From: JADJOY01 sp046331705 [NCBI: bacterium]
GTDB lineage: Bacteria; JADJOY01
DNA: 45,118 nt
Direction of reading: 5' to 3'
NCBI GenBank assembly: GCA_046331705.1
Contig: JAXLQJ010000059.1
Coordinates: forward strand, 1-45,118
Both the position numbers and the translations under genes were made by a program. The first letter of the stretch is position 1. The number at the start of each line of letters is the position of its first letter. Positions 31,416 through 41,700 of the stretch are shown piece by piece. The notes below the pieces were generated by a model. It ran no database searches. It was not told the DNA's origin and saw only the letters and a list, made by a program, of their open reading frames with translations.

Positions 31416-33311
31416 ATGAACCGACGACTTCGGACGCGCGGCGCGGCCATCGCCATGCTTGCGGGTGCCGGCGTCGTGGCGGCGCTGGTGTTGCGCGTCC
31501 GCCACGAGGTCCGCGACGCGGTCGCCGAGCCGGTGCGCGACCTCCGCCCGCTCGAATACGTCGAGGTTCGCCGTCCCGGGCCGGTGCTCAGGGCGTGGGG
31601 CGGCTCGGAGATCAGCGGCGTGACGAGCGATGGCTCGTGGCTCGCCGGCGGGTTCGGCGTCGCGCGGATCGCAGCCGTGGACGTCGCGAGTGATGGTGGG
31701 GCCGTCGACGTCTCGCCGGCGCCGGCGCTCGACTCGCTGGCAGTGGAAGCGATCACGTCGTGGCGCGGCCGCCCGGTGGTCGGGCCGCGCGCCGGCGGGT
31801 TGTTCGTCCTCGAGGACGCCGGTTGGCGCGAGCTCACGTCGGGCTGGGGCAAGCTCGAGGTGCGGGCGCTCGCGGAGACCGCCGCGGGTGAGCTGCTGGT
31901 GGGTGCCCGGCAGGGGCTCTTTCGCTTGCCGTTCGCCGCGCGCCAGCTCGAGCGCCTCGACGCGAAGCCGGTGCGCGCGCTGGCGATCGGGGACGGCGTC
32001 GTCCTCGCTGGCGGCGAAGCGGGGCTCGAGCGTGTCGCGCCCGGGGACGTCACGAGCCTCGACGCCTCCGACCCGTGGATCGAGGCCGTCACGTTGCTCG
32101 CGAACGCGTCGCGCCCGGGCACGGAGGCGTGGGTGGTCACCGCCACCGGGTTGGTGCGCGGACCGGCCGCGGGACCGCTCCTGCCGGTTGCGGGTGGCGA
32201 GCGGGTGGTCGCCGGCGTCGGTTTCCGTGGACGATTCGTGGGGATCGAGGAGGTCGCGCCGGAGCTCGGCGGCCGCCCGGGCGAGAGCGCGCTGCGCTGG
32301 TTCGAGAGCGACGGACGATCCCGCAGCGAGCGGCTCGAGCACGCCCCGCGGCGGCTCTTCGCGACGCGCGACGCGCTGCTCGTCGACACCGACGCTGGGC
32401 CCTGGTGGACCGACGGAAGCGCGGACTGGAAGCCGACTCCGTTCCGTCTGCCGGCTGCGCTGCCGGCGCGCTCGGCCCACGTCACCGCGCTCGCCGCGTC
32501 CGGCGAGCGGGTGCTCGCCGGGGTCTTCGACGGCGGCTTGATCGAGCATGCCACCGTCGCCGGCGACCCGAGCTGGCACGCGCTGCAAAGCGCCCGCGCG
32601 TGGGGCGTGAACGCGCTGCTGGTGACGGGCGGGGCCACGTACGTGGCGAGCTTGCGTGGCGCGGCGCGCCTGGTCGCGGGCGAGCTCACCGCGCTCGAAG
32701 GGCCGGGTGCGGCGTTCGCGCTCGCCGAGACCCGAGACGGTATCGCCATCGGCTACGCGCAAGGCGTGCGTCTCGCGAGCGGCAAGCTGCTCTCGGCGTT
32801 CCACGGCCTGCCCGGCAACCAAGCGCTCGCGCTCGTCAGCGCAGGGCCCACGCTCTTCGTGGGCACGCCGAGCGGGCTGGGGGCGGTCCGCGACGGCAAG
32901 GCGCGCTGGCGCATGACGTCGGGCGACGAGCGGCTGCCGAATCCGTGGGTCACGGCGCTCGCGATCCACGAGGGTGTCCTCTACGTCGGCACGTACGGCG
33001 GCGGCATCGCGCGGCACGCGCTCGGCGATTGGGTGACGGCGAACGCCAGCGCCGCCGTGCCGGCGCTCGTGCCCTTCGTCGAGACCGAGGGATGGAAGGT
33101 GAACCCGGGAACATTGGCCGCGTGGAACGGTCGATGCTACGCCGGAACCGACGGCCAGGGGCTTTTCCGGCTCGCGCGTGATGGTAGTCGCTTCGAGCCC
33201 GTTGCGGTGACGTTGCCGTCGTCGCGCGTGACGGCATTGACCGCGACCCCGGAAGCGCTCTACATCGGCACGGACCAGGGAGTCGCGATGCTCGCATCGG
33301 AGCTCGAATGA
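31416..33311 (+). CDS. Membrane-anchored beta-propeller protein (ligand-binding sensor-like repeats)
   Basis: Product about 631 aa from the ATG at 31416 (GTG at 31407 also possible; no Shine-Dalgarno seen). One N-terminal membrane segment (RGAAIAMLAGAGVVAALVLR), then repeated propeller-like blades with motifs such as LLVGARQGLFRLPF, LFVGTPSGLGAVRDGKARWR, VTALAIHEGVLYVGTYGGGI, WNGRCYAGTDGQGLFRL and LYIGTDQGVAMLAS. These resemble the two-component-regulator propeller (Reg_prop) blades of periplasmic sensor domains, but no kinase is attached. It probably displays a periplasmic binding surface. First gene of a four-gene operon; its stop overlaps the next start (ATGA). Confidence 0.72.
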   Translation: MNRRLRTRGAAIAMLAGAGVVAALVLRVRHEVRDAVAEPVRDLRPLEYVEVRRPGPVLRAWGGSEISGVTSDGSWLAGGFGVARIAAVDVASDGGAVDVSPAPALDSLAVEAITSWRGRPVVGPRAGGLFVLEDAGWRELTSGWGKLEVRALAETAAGELLVGARQGLFRLPFAARQLERLDAKPVRALAIGDGVVLAGGEAGLERVAPGDVTSLDASDPWIEAVTLLANASRPGTEAWVVTATGLVRGPAAGPLLPVAGGERVVAGVGFRGRFVGIEEVAPELGGRPGESALRWFESDGRSRSERLEHAPRRLFATRDALLVDTDAGPWWTDGSADWKPTPFRLPAALPARSAHVTALAASGERVLAGVFDGGLIEHATVAGDPSWHALQSARAWGVNALLVTGGATYVASLRGAARLVAGELTALEGPGAAFALAETRDGIAIGYAQGVRLASGKLLSAFHGLPGNQALALVSAGPTLFVGTPSGLGAVRDGKARWRMTSGDERLPNPWVTALAIHEGVLYVGTYGGGIARHALGDWVTANASAAVPALVPFVETEGWKVNPGTLAAWNGRCYAGTDGQGLFRLARDGSRFEPVAVTLPSSRVTALTATPEALYIGTDQGVAMLASELE

Positions 33312-35740
33312 CCGCCGTGGCTTCATCGCGCGCGTGGCTGGCCGTCGCCGTCGCCGCGGCGCTGGTGGCGACGCTGCTCGGGGCTGGCCGGGCGTCCGCG
33401 CAGGCCGGGCTCCTGGTCCCCACCAGCACCGGCACGCAAGACCCGAAGGTGCTGTCGCTGCGCGAGATGCGCGTCGACGTGGGCATCGCTCGCGGCTACA
33501 CCCGCGTGAACGCGGTGCAGATCTTCGAGAACCACACCGGCTCGGTGCAGGAAGGCACGTACCGCTTCGCGCTTCCGCCCTCGGCGGCGGTGGGCGATTT
33601 CGCGATCTGGGACGGCGTGGTGCGCATCCCCGGCGTGATCCTGGAAAAGCGCCGCGCCCGGGCGATCTATCGCGATCTCACGACCCAACGCATCGACCCG
33701 GGCCTCTTGCAGCAGGGCGAGGAAGAGGACGAAGGCGAGCCGGAGCCGGGCGGCACCTCCGGCTCGCGACGGCCCTCGGGCGGTGCGCTGTTCTCGGTGA
33801 CGGTCGCACCGATCCCGCCCCATGCCACCAAGCGCCTCGAGCTTCAGTTCCAGCAAGAGCTGCCGTTCACGGAGAGCGAAGGCGAGCTGCGCATCGCGCT
33901 CGCCCCGCCCGACGGCGAGCCGCTGATCGCAGGGTCGTTCGAGGTTCACGTCACGGGCGACCCGAGCGAGGTGGCGCTGGCGGCGCTGCCGACGGCATTG
34001 CCGCTCACCGCCGGCGGCAACGCCGCGACCCTCGCGTTCAGCGGCCGCGCCGTGCGGCTGGATCGCGATCTCGCGATCGGCATCCGGCCGGCGCCCAGTG
34101 CCGCGTTGCGTGTGAGCGCGTTCCGAAATCCCGAGGGAGCTCTTCCCGACGGGATCGCCCTCGCGCCGTGGGAGCGCCGCGACGAGATCCCACCCGAGAA
34201 GGACGGATTCTTCCTGTTCGAGATGCTGCCGCCCGCAGCGGCGGAACCCCCGTCAGCGGGGAGCACGCCGGCCGGCACCGCGGCGACCGCGTCGGCACGA
34301 CGCCCGCCGGTGGCCGTGGCCATCGCGTTCGACACCTCGTTCAGCCATCGCTGGTCCGGCCTGGAACGCGGCTACGCGCATCTCGTGCGCGTGCTGCGTG
34401 CCCTCGGGCCCGAGGATCGCTTCGCGTTGATCTCGTTCGACGCCGAGCCGCGCGTGGGAGCAGCGCTCGGCGCGGCGACGCCCGCCGCGGTGGAGGCGGC
34501 GCTCACGGCGCTTCGCGAGCAGGCGCTCGGCTTCGGTTCGGACGTGCCAGCGGGGCTCGCAGCGGCGGCGCGCGCGCTCGGCGGCGTCGCCGGAGGGCGC
34601 GTGCTCTTGATCTCGGACGGTCCGCCCGAGCCGGGCTCGCAGGAGCTGACCGCGGCGCTCGACGGTGTGCCGCTCTTCGCCGATCTCACGGGAGTCGAGG
34701 CTCCCGAGGCGTACCGCGCCGCGGCGCTCGGCTACCTCGTTGGCGGCGCCGCCGATCTCGAGACCGAGCTCTTCGAGCGGCGCGTGCTCGAGCCCATCGA
34801 GACGCGAGACGAGCGTCGTCCGGCGGCGTCGAGCGACGATCAGCCGTTCGTGGTCTCGGGCGGGAACCCGGCGCTGCGCGACGTCTATCCCGTGCTCATC
34901 CAGCCGCCCGAGCCCGGCAGCCTCTCGGGCTGGGTGGGGCGCTATGCGGCGCCGGCCGCCAAGCTCACGTTCCGCGTCGACTCGCCGCTACTGCCGGAGG
35001 CGGCGCGAGCGGTGACGACGGACCTGCCGGAGCGCGCGCTCGAGGCTCGCGATCTGCCGCGCCGCTGGGCCCGTGCGCGCGTGGACTATCTGCTCGATCG
35101 GATCGAGCGCGAAGGCGAGCGGCGCGAGTGGGTCGAGGAGATCGTGGCGCTCTCGAAGCGCTACAAGTTCGTGACTCCGTACACGGCGTTTCTCGCGGCA
35201 CCGCGCTCGCTGCTGCGGCCGCGCCGCATCCAGCCGGGCGATCCCGTGCTGCGCGTGGAATGCGACGAGAGCACCGTTGCCGCTACCGCGCTGCTGCCCT
35301 TCGGCGAGCGGCTGCCGCTCGTGCGTCGCCCGGAGTCGAACCTGTGGGAGGGGCGCTTCCTGGTGCCGGAGGGGCTGGCGGATGGGCGCTACGCGATCCG
35401 CATCGTGCTCACCGACGCGAGCGGCGCGCGCGTGACCGAGGCCAAGCACTTCGTCCTCGACGGCACCGCACCCACGATCGCGCCCCAGGACGTGTCTCGA
35501 GCGCGCGCCGGCGAGCGGCTGCGCGTCGCAGCGCGCACCGACTCCGACGTGGTGTTTCTGTCGGCACGCATCGCCGACGCGGCACCCGTGCCGTTGCGTT
35601 GGGACGCGACCAGCAAGGCCTCGGTGGGCGAGCTGATCGTGCCGACGAGCGCACGCGGCGCCACGCCGCTCTTCTTCGAGGCGGTGGACGGCGCCAAGAA
35701 CCGCGGCTTCGCGCGGGCGTCGGTCGAGGTGCTGCCATGA
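33308..35740 (+). CDS. Secreted VIT and von Willebrand factor A domain protein
   Basis: Product 810 aa with a Sec signal peptide (cleavage near GRASAQA). Residues about 45-195 are a VIT domain (AVQIFENHTGSVQEGTYRF, FAIWDGVVRIPGVILEK, RARAIYRDLTTQRIDPGLLQ) interrupted by an acidic linker (EEEDEGEPEPGG). About 335-480 is a VWA domain with the metal-binding DTSFS (Asp342, Ser344, Ser346) and LLISDGPPEPG. A C-terminal Ig-like region (DGTAPTIAP) follows. VIT-VWA proteins are the bacterial relatives of inter-alpha-trypsin inhibitor heavy chains and mediate protein-protein or matrix contacts. Overlaps both neighbours by 4 bases. Confidence 0.87.
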   Translation: MTAVASSRAWLAVAVAAALVATLLGAGRASAQAGLLVPTSTGTQDPKVLSLREMRVDVGIARGYTRVNAVQIFENHTGSVQEGTYRFALPPSAAVGDFAIWDGVVRIPGVILEKRRARAIYRDLTTQRIDPGLLQQGEEEDEGEPEPGGTSGSRRPSGGALFSVTVAPIPPHATKRLELQFQQELPFTESEGELRIALAPPDGEPLIAGSFEVHVTGDPSEVALAALPTALPLTAGGNAATLAFSGRAVRLDRDLAIGIRPAPSAALRVSAFRNPEGALPDGIALAPWERRDEIPPEKDGFFLFEMLPPAAAEPPSAGSTPAGTAATASARRPPVAVAIAFDTSFSHRWSGLERGYAHLVRVLRALGPEDRFALISFDAEPRVGAALGAATPAAVEAALTALREQALGFGSDVPAGLAAAARALGGVAGGRVLLISDGPPEPGSQELTAALDGVPLFADLTGVEAPEAYRAAALGYLVGGAADLETELFERRVLEPIETRDERRPAASSDDQPFVVSGGNPALRDVYPVLIQPPEPGSLSGWVGRYAAPAAKLTFRVDSPLLPEAARAVTTDLPERALEARDLPRRWARARVDYLLDRIEREGERREWVEEIVALSKRYKFVTPYTAFLAAPRSLLRPRRIQPGDPVLRVECDESTVAATALLPFGERLPLVRRPESNLWEGRFLVPEGLADGRYAIRIVLTDASGARVTEAKHFVLDGTAPTIAPQDVSRARAGERLRVAARTDSDVVFLSARIADAAPVPLRWDATSKASVGELIVPTSARGATPLFFEAVDGAKNRGFARASVEVLP

Positions 35741-38700
35741 GCGCAGGCCTTCACGACCGCAAGCGCATGCTGGAGGCCCACCGTTCCCGCGGTGGGCCAG
35801 ACGTTCGGATTCGGACACGACCGAGCGCGTCCCTCCACGCCGCGGTGGTTGCGGCGGCGCTCGTCACGATCGCTGGCGCGGCGCGGGCGGCTCGAGAAGC
35901 GACGGACGCGCCCGCTCCCGCGTGTGATCCGGCGCAGGGCCGCGTCGAGGGCGCGATTCCGTGGGTGGATCAGACCGAGGCGGATTGGATCTACGGCGTC
36001 ACCACGCGCTTCGCGGACGTCGATGGTCACCGCGTCCACTACCCGACACCCACCGCCGAGCTCGCCGCCCAGCTCGCGGCGCGCGCCGAGCCGGACGCGC
36101 TGCGCCACCTCGCCGATGCGCGGCTGGCGCTCGGCGATCGCGCCGGCGCGATCGAGGCGATCCGGCGCTGGGGCGCCGCGCGCGGGCCCTGGGCGTGGGC
36201 CGACGTCGCTGCGTGGGCCGAGGAGCACCGTGAGCTCGCCTTGGCGCTCGATGCGGCGACGCGCGCCATCCCGTGCATCGCTCCCGACGCGCGCAAGCGG
36301 CTCGCCGACGAGCGCGTGGTGTGGGCCGATGCCCATCCCGAGCTCGCCGATCCGGTCGCGATGCGCCGCGCCCGCGCGGAGCTCTTCCCCGACGATGGCC
36401 GCGCGCTCGAATCCTGGGTCCGCTCGCTGGAAGCGGCGGGGCGCCTCGAGGAAGCGGATCGCGCGATCGCGGCCAGTCACGCGCTCACGCCCGAGCGGCT
36501 GCTCATCGTGCGCGCCGACCTCGCCGTTGCTCATCACGACGAGCGACGGGCCTTCGAGATCCTCGACGCTGCCGTCGACGCCGACGGCTGGTCGTTCACG
36601 TTCCGGCGCCACTTCAGCGAGAAGACCACGCTCGCTCGCCCCGAGCTGCCGGAGGCGTGGCGCGCGACCCTCGATGCCCGCTTCGATCCGCGAGCGCTGG
36701 TGCGGCTCGCGACCTATTTCCAGGGTGCCGGTCGGGGGCTCGACACCGCCGAGCTGCTGCGTCAGGTCGAGCGGCGTCATGCCGAGCGCTTCGGGCGCGC
36801 GGATTGGCTCTTGCTCGCGCGCCTCGAATCCGAGATCGACGCGGTGCCCGAGGCCTTCCGCGCGCGGCTCTCCGCGGCGCGGCTCGGCACCGTCGACGAG
36901 CAGCTCGGCGACCTCGCGGCGCTGGCCCGCCTCGCCTTGGATGCGGGCTCGCGGCCGTTGCCGTGGGGGGTCTACAACGACGAGCCCTATCGCTGGGTGG
37001 CGCGTCTCGACACCACGCCGGGATTCCTCACGGGTGGCGTCTCGTTCCTGCTGACCGGCGGCGATTGGAAGGAAGCGCTCGCCAACCTCGAGGGGCAATC
37101 GCTGGGCGAGCGCACCTTCGCCACGGCGCGCGCGCTGGTCGACGAGCTGGCGCGCCGCGCGCCCGCCCACGGGGAGATCCCCGCGCTGCGGGTGGCGATC
37201 ATGCAGCGCCACGTCGACCGCGGCGAAGGCCAGGCCGCGCTCGCGATCTTCTCCGCCCTCGAGCCCACGGCCCCCGCGGCGGTGGCCGACGCCGCGCGCC
37301 GAGTGGCCTTGTTGGCGATGCGCCAGGTCGAGTCGCCGCTCGCCGAGGAAGCGCGACTCTACCGGGAGCGCTTGCGCGCGCTCGCTCCGGACGGCACGCG
37401 CCCGTCGCTCGCGGATTCCGGCGAGAGCACCTGGCGCGACGCCGAGCTGGTGCCGCCCGAGGAACCCGAGGTCGACGAGAGCCGGATCGAGATCGCCACT
37501 TGGGGCCGCGCGTCCATGAACCCGCAGCCCGAGAGTTACCGCAAGCTCCTCGACGAGGCGATCGCGCGTCTCGACGATCGCGACGCGAGCCACCGCACCA
37601 CCGTCGGCCTGCTCTTGGGCGAGCTGGACCGCTTGCCCGACGCCGAGGATCTGTGGCTCGCGCTGGTGAAGCGGCTCGATGGCTGGAACCTCGACGACGA
37701 TCTCGGCCCGCGCTACGAGCGGGCGCTCAAGCGCTTCCGCGGCCCGGGCTGGTGGTCGCGGCTCGCGCGCTGGTACGCGCGCCGCTCACGGCACCAGGAC
37801 CTGCGCGTGCTCGCCGACGATCTCGTGAACCAGTTCCGCGGCGCCAGCATCTTCGCGCGCGCCGACCTGAACGCTTCCGGCACCGGGCTGGTGGCCCTCG
37901 AGATCCCGGAGCAACCGCGCTGGGGCGACCGCGTGCGGCTGGTGCGGTGGGCCGATTGGGTGCGCTTGCGCGCGCTCGAGCGCTTCCCGCACAGCCCGCG
38001 GGTGGTGAGCGAGGCGCGTGCTCGGCTGAGGCTCGCGAACGACGGCTCGCGCGATCCCGCTCCTTCCGCCACGGGTGTCGCGTCGCCGGTGGTCGCCGAC
38101 GCGCTCGTGCACGAGCGCGAGTGGGCGCTGCTCTTCGTCGATCCCACGCGCCGGGAGAGCTGGTTCGCCGACGCGATGCGCGCGGGAAACCTCGCCGCGC
38201 GGCTCGAAGCGATCGAGAAGCGGCCGAACCGCACCCCCGTCGAGGACCAGCTCTTGGCCGAGGGCTGGGCGCGGCTCTCGCACTTCGAGCGCGCGTCCGC
38301 GCCGGCGGATCGCGTGGCCGCCGCGTATCCGTCCGATTCGGTGGCCGTGCACCGCGCGCTCTCGCTGCACCGCTCGCTCCAGGCGCTCGAGCCCGGTCAC
38401 GCGGAGCGCGCGAGCGCCGTGGTGGAGACGAGCGTCGCGGCGGTGGCGGACGCGAACGCGGTGCTGACCGAGCTCGGCGAGATGGAGGAGGAGCGCGGCA
38501 GGCCGCACGCGGCGGCCGTGGTGTGGCGCCGCATCCTGGAGCTCGATCCGCGCGATCCCAAGCGCGTCGAGGAGCTGGCGACGCTCTTCTGGGACTACGA
38601 GCACATGGCGGAGGCTCTGGAGATCGTCGAGGACGGCCGCAAGCGACTCGCTCAGCCGCGCCTGCTCGCCTTCGAAGCCGGCGTGCTGCGCGAGGAGCTG

Positions 38701-41700
38701 CGCGATCTCGACGGCGCGGTGCGCGAGTACCTGGCGGCCCTCGACACCCGCGACGCCGAGATGGCGGATCGCTTTCCCTACTCGACCGTGTCCGACGACC
38801 GCGCGGTGCGCCGCATCGCGACGCTGCTCGGGCGCACGCGCCCGCGCGCCGCCGTGCTCGCGGCGCTCGCGCGATTGCGCGCCGGCGAGAAGGCCGACGA
38901 GGAGGCGCTGGTCGCGTTCCTGCCGCTGCTCGACGTCGCGCCGCCCTACGAGTCCGCGGAGGATCGAGAGTTCCTCGACTGGCTCGTCGATCGGGAAGAG
39001 CTGCCCCACGATCCCGTGGCGCGCGCCGAACGGGAGGCCCAGCGCGACGCGCGGCGTCCGACGGAACGCGCCGGTGCCGTCGAGGTAGGCGCGGCGATCC
39101 TCACCCGAGCGCTCGACCTCGCGAACGAGGCCACCTCCACCGAGTTCCTGGACACGCTCAAGCGTTGGCGCGATCGGCTGCTCGACGCTCGCTGGGCGGG
39201 GGCGCGGGAGGTGGCGTTCGACGACGCGCTGGCGGCGCGGCGCGCGGCGCTCGCGACCACCGACGTGGAACGGGTGAATCGCGAGATCGAGCGCGCCACG
39301 GCGCTGCTCGAGCAAGGCCAGCGCGAGAAGGCCGATCGGGTGTGGGCCGACCTGTTGCCGCGGATCGAGGCGCTCCCCGAGGGCGGCGCGCCGATTCGCG
39401 CCTGGGTCGCGCGCGCTGGCTACGTCGAGAAGACCGCGGGCGTCGAGGCGGCGGCGCGAGCGTGGGCGGAGATCGGCGAGCGCTATCCGTGGAGCCTGGG
39501 GGTTCTCGACGATCGCCTCGCGTTCCTGACTCGCGTCGGCATGGCCGCGGACTCGCGTGCGGTCCTCGCGGCGGCCGCCGAGCGCGCGGCGCTCGGCCAC
39601 CGCGAGGCGCTGCTCGAGCGGCTCGCCGGCGCGTGCCTGGATGCGCGCGATCTCGCGTGCGTCGAGGCCGCGTCGCGCCGCCTGGTCGAGAGCGAGTGGA
39701 GCGAGCTCGACGAGTCGCGCCGGGTGGCGGCGTTCCGGTCGCTGGCGCGCGCTCGCTTCGCGCTCGCTCCCGAGACCGACGGGCTGGCGCTCGTGACCGA
39801 GCAAGCGAAGCGCTTCGCGCCCGCGTCGCTTCCCGACCTCTACGCGGAAGGCGCGCGCGCCGCCGACGGCGAGCACGCGGGCACCACGAGCGTGACGCTC
39901 TGGATCGAGGCGCTCAACCGGCGCACCGAGCGAGCGTGGATTCGCGAGGCCATGCGCGCCGCCGAGCGTGCCCAGGCCTCCGACAAGCTGCTGGCCTTCT
40001 TCGAGCGCCAGCAGAGTCGCAGCGCCCGTGACGTGCGCTGGGCCGTGGTGGTCCGTGAGCTCAGGCTCGCCAAGGGCGACCTCGAGGGCGCCATCGCGGC
40101 CTCCAAGGCGGCGGTGCAGGTGCGGCCGGAGAATCGCGAGCTGTGGGTGGAGACGGCTGATCTCCTCGAGCGCGCCGGACGGGCGCAGGAAGCCGCCGAC
40201 TATCTCGCGGGCCGCGACGCGATCGAGCCCGGCAACGAAGACGTCGCGCGGCGACGCGGCGTGCTCTACGCGCGCGCCGCCAACGCCACCGGCACGCCGG
40301 CGGCAATCACCGCGGCGGGGCAGCGCATCGTGGCGCTCGAGCGCGCGGCGCTGGCCGCCTTCAAGCGCCAGCGACCGCTCGACGACGAGCGCCGCGCCGA
40401 GCTCACGCGGCGCGAGGCGCGCGCGGTGCGCCGCTTGCTCGAGCTCGGCTACCCGCGCGAGGCGTGGGTTTTCCTGGCGGGCAGCGCGGACAAGGTCGCG
40501 AGCGTTCGCAGGAGCGGCCTCGGGCTCAACGAGCAGGCCGAGCTGGCGCTACGCGCCGGTAAGCTCGTGCGTTACCTGAACGAGCCCGGGGTCGACGACG
40601 AGGCGCGGCTCGCCGCGGCGCAGGTGATCGCGTCCAGCGCGAATCCGGAGCAGAAGGAAGAGGTCTTCGCGGCGATCCTGGGCAAGCGGGTGACCTTCGA
40701 GAGCGGCCGCCTGGCTCGTGCCTCGGAAGTAGCGCTTGCCCAGTGGTGGCCGTTCGCTCGCGAGGCCGCGCTGGAGGACGAGCTTCGACTCACGCTCGCG
40801 CGCAAGCTCGCGAGCGGCGTGCCCGGCCCGTGGCAATCCGCGACACCGTTCTCGTTCGCGCAGAACGTGGCCGAGCACGTCGTGGTGCGAACCGAGACGA
40901 CGCCGTGGATCGTGCTGCCCGATCTGGAGGCGAGCTGGGTCGAGGATCTGGTGAATCGCGATCAACCCGTCGCGCTCGCCGAGTTCCTGGCACCGCGGGT
41001 GCGCGAGCTGATGGCGCGCGTGCGCGCGCTGGGTGCGCCGCTTCCCGGCGATCGACCGTTCCGCTGGACCGCGTGGCTCGAAGGCTCGACCGCGTTCGAG
41101 ACCTGGTGCCGCGGTCTCGTGGCGCGGCCGGACCTGGTGCACGAGATCGAGGACGCCTTCACCGACGTCGGGCGCTGGTCGCGCTTCCTGGAGCTCGGGG
41201 CCAAGCATTGGTCGCATCCGCGACTGGTGGCGTTGCTATCGCCGGAGGCACGAGACGCGTGGTTCCGCGTGGCGGGAGCGTTCGGCGTCGATTGGGCGAA
41301 CGACAGCGTGCCGAACCCCGTCTCGCCGGCCACACGGGAAGCCGTGGCCAAGGCCCTGGGGAACCTCGCCACGGCGGCGGCGGGTGCCACCACGGACCCA
41401 CTGCTCGCGCGCCTTCGCGGACCGCGAACGGTGGGCGAGGCGATCGGGGACGATCCGCGTTTCGAGTGGCCAGAGGTCAAGCCCACCGAGACCAGCCCGG
41501 GCGTCGCGGCGCGCCGCGACACGCTGCGTTTCCCGCGCGATCTGTGGGGCGATCGGCCAGGCGAGGCCTGGTACGCGCTGGAAGCGCTGGCGCGATTGCG
41601 CGACCGCGACGCCAACGCCTGGCGCGTGCCGCTCGAGGTTCCCGACCGCGGCGGCGAGGCGGAACGCGATCGTGTCGCCCGCGAGCTGGCGCTCGCCACC

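Noticed and set aside
33334-35736. Open frame joining the TPR gene to about 800 codons upstream
   Set aside because: It lies antiphase over the VIT/VWA gene, has Arg-rich shadow composition, and the ATGA overlap at 35737 marks the real start.
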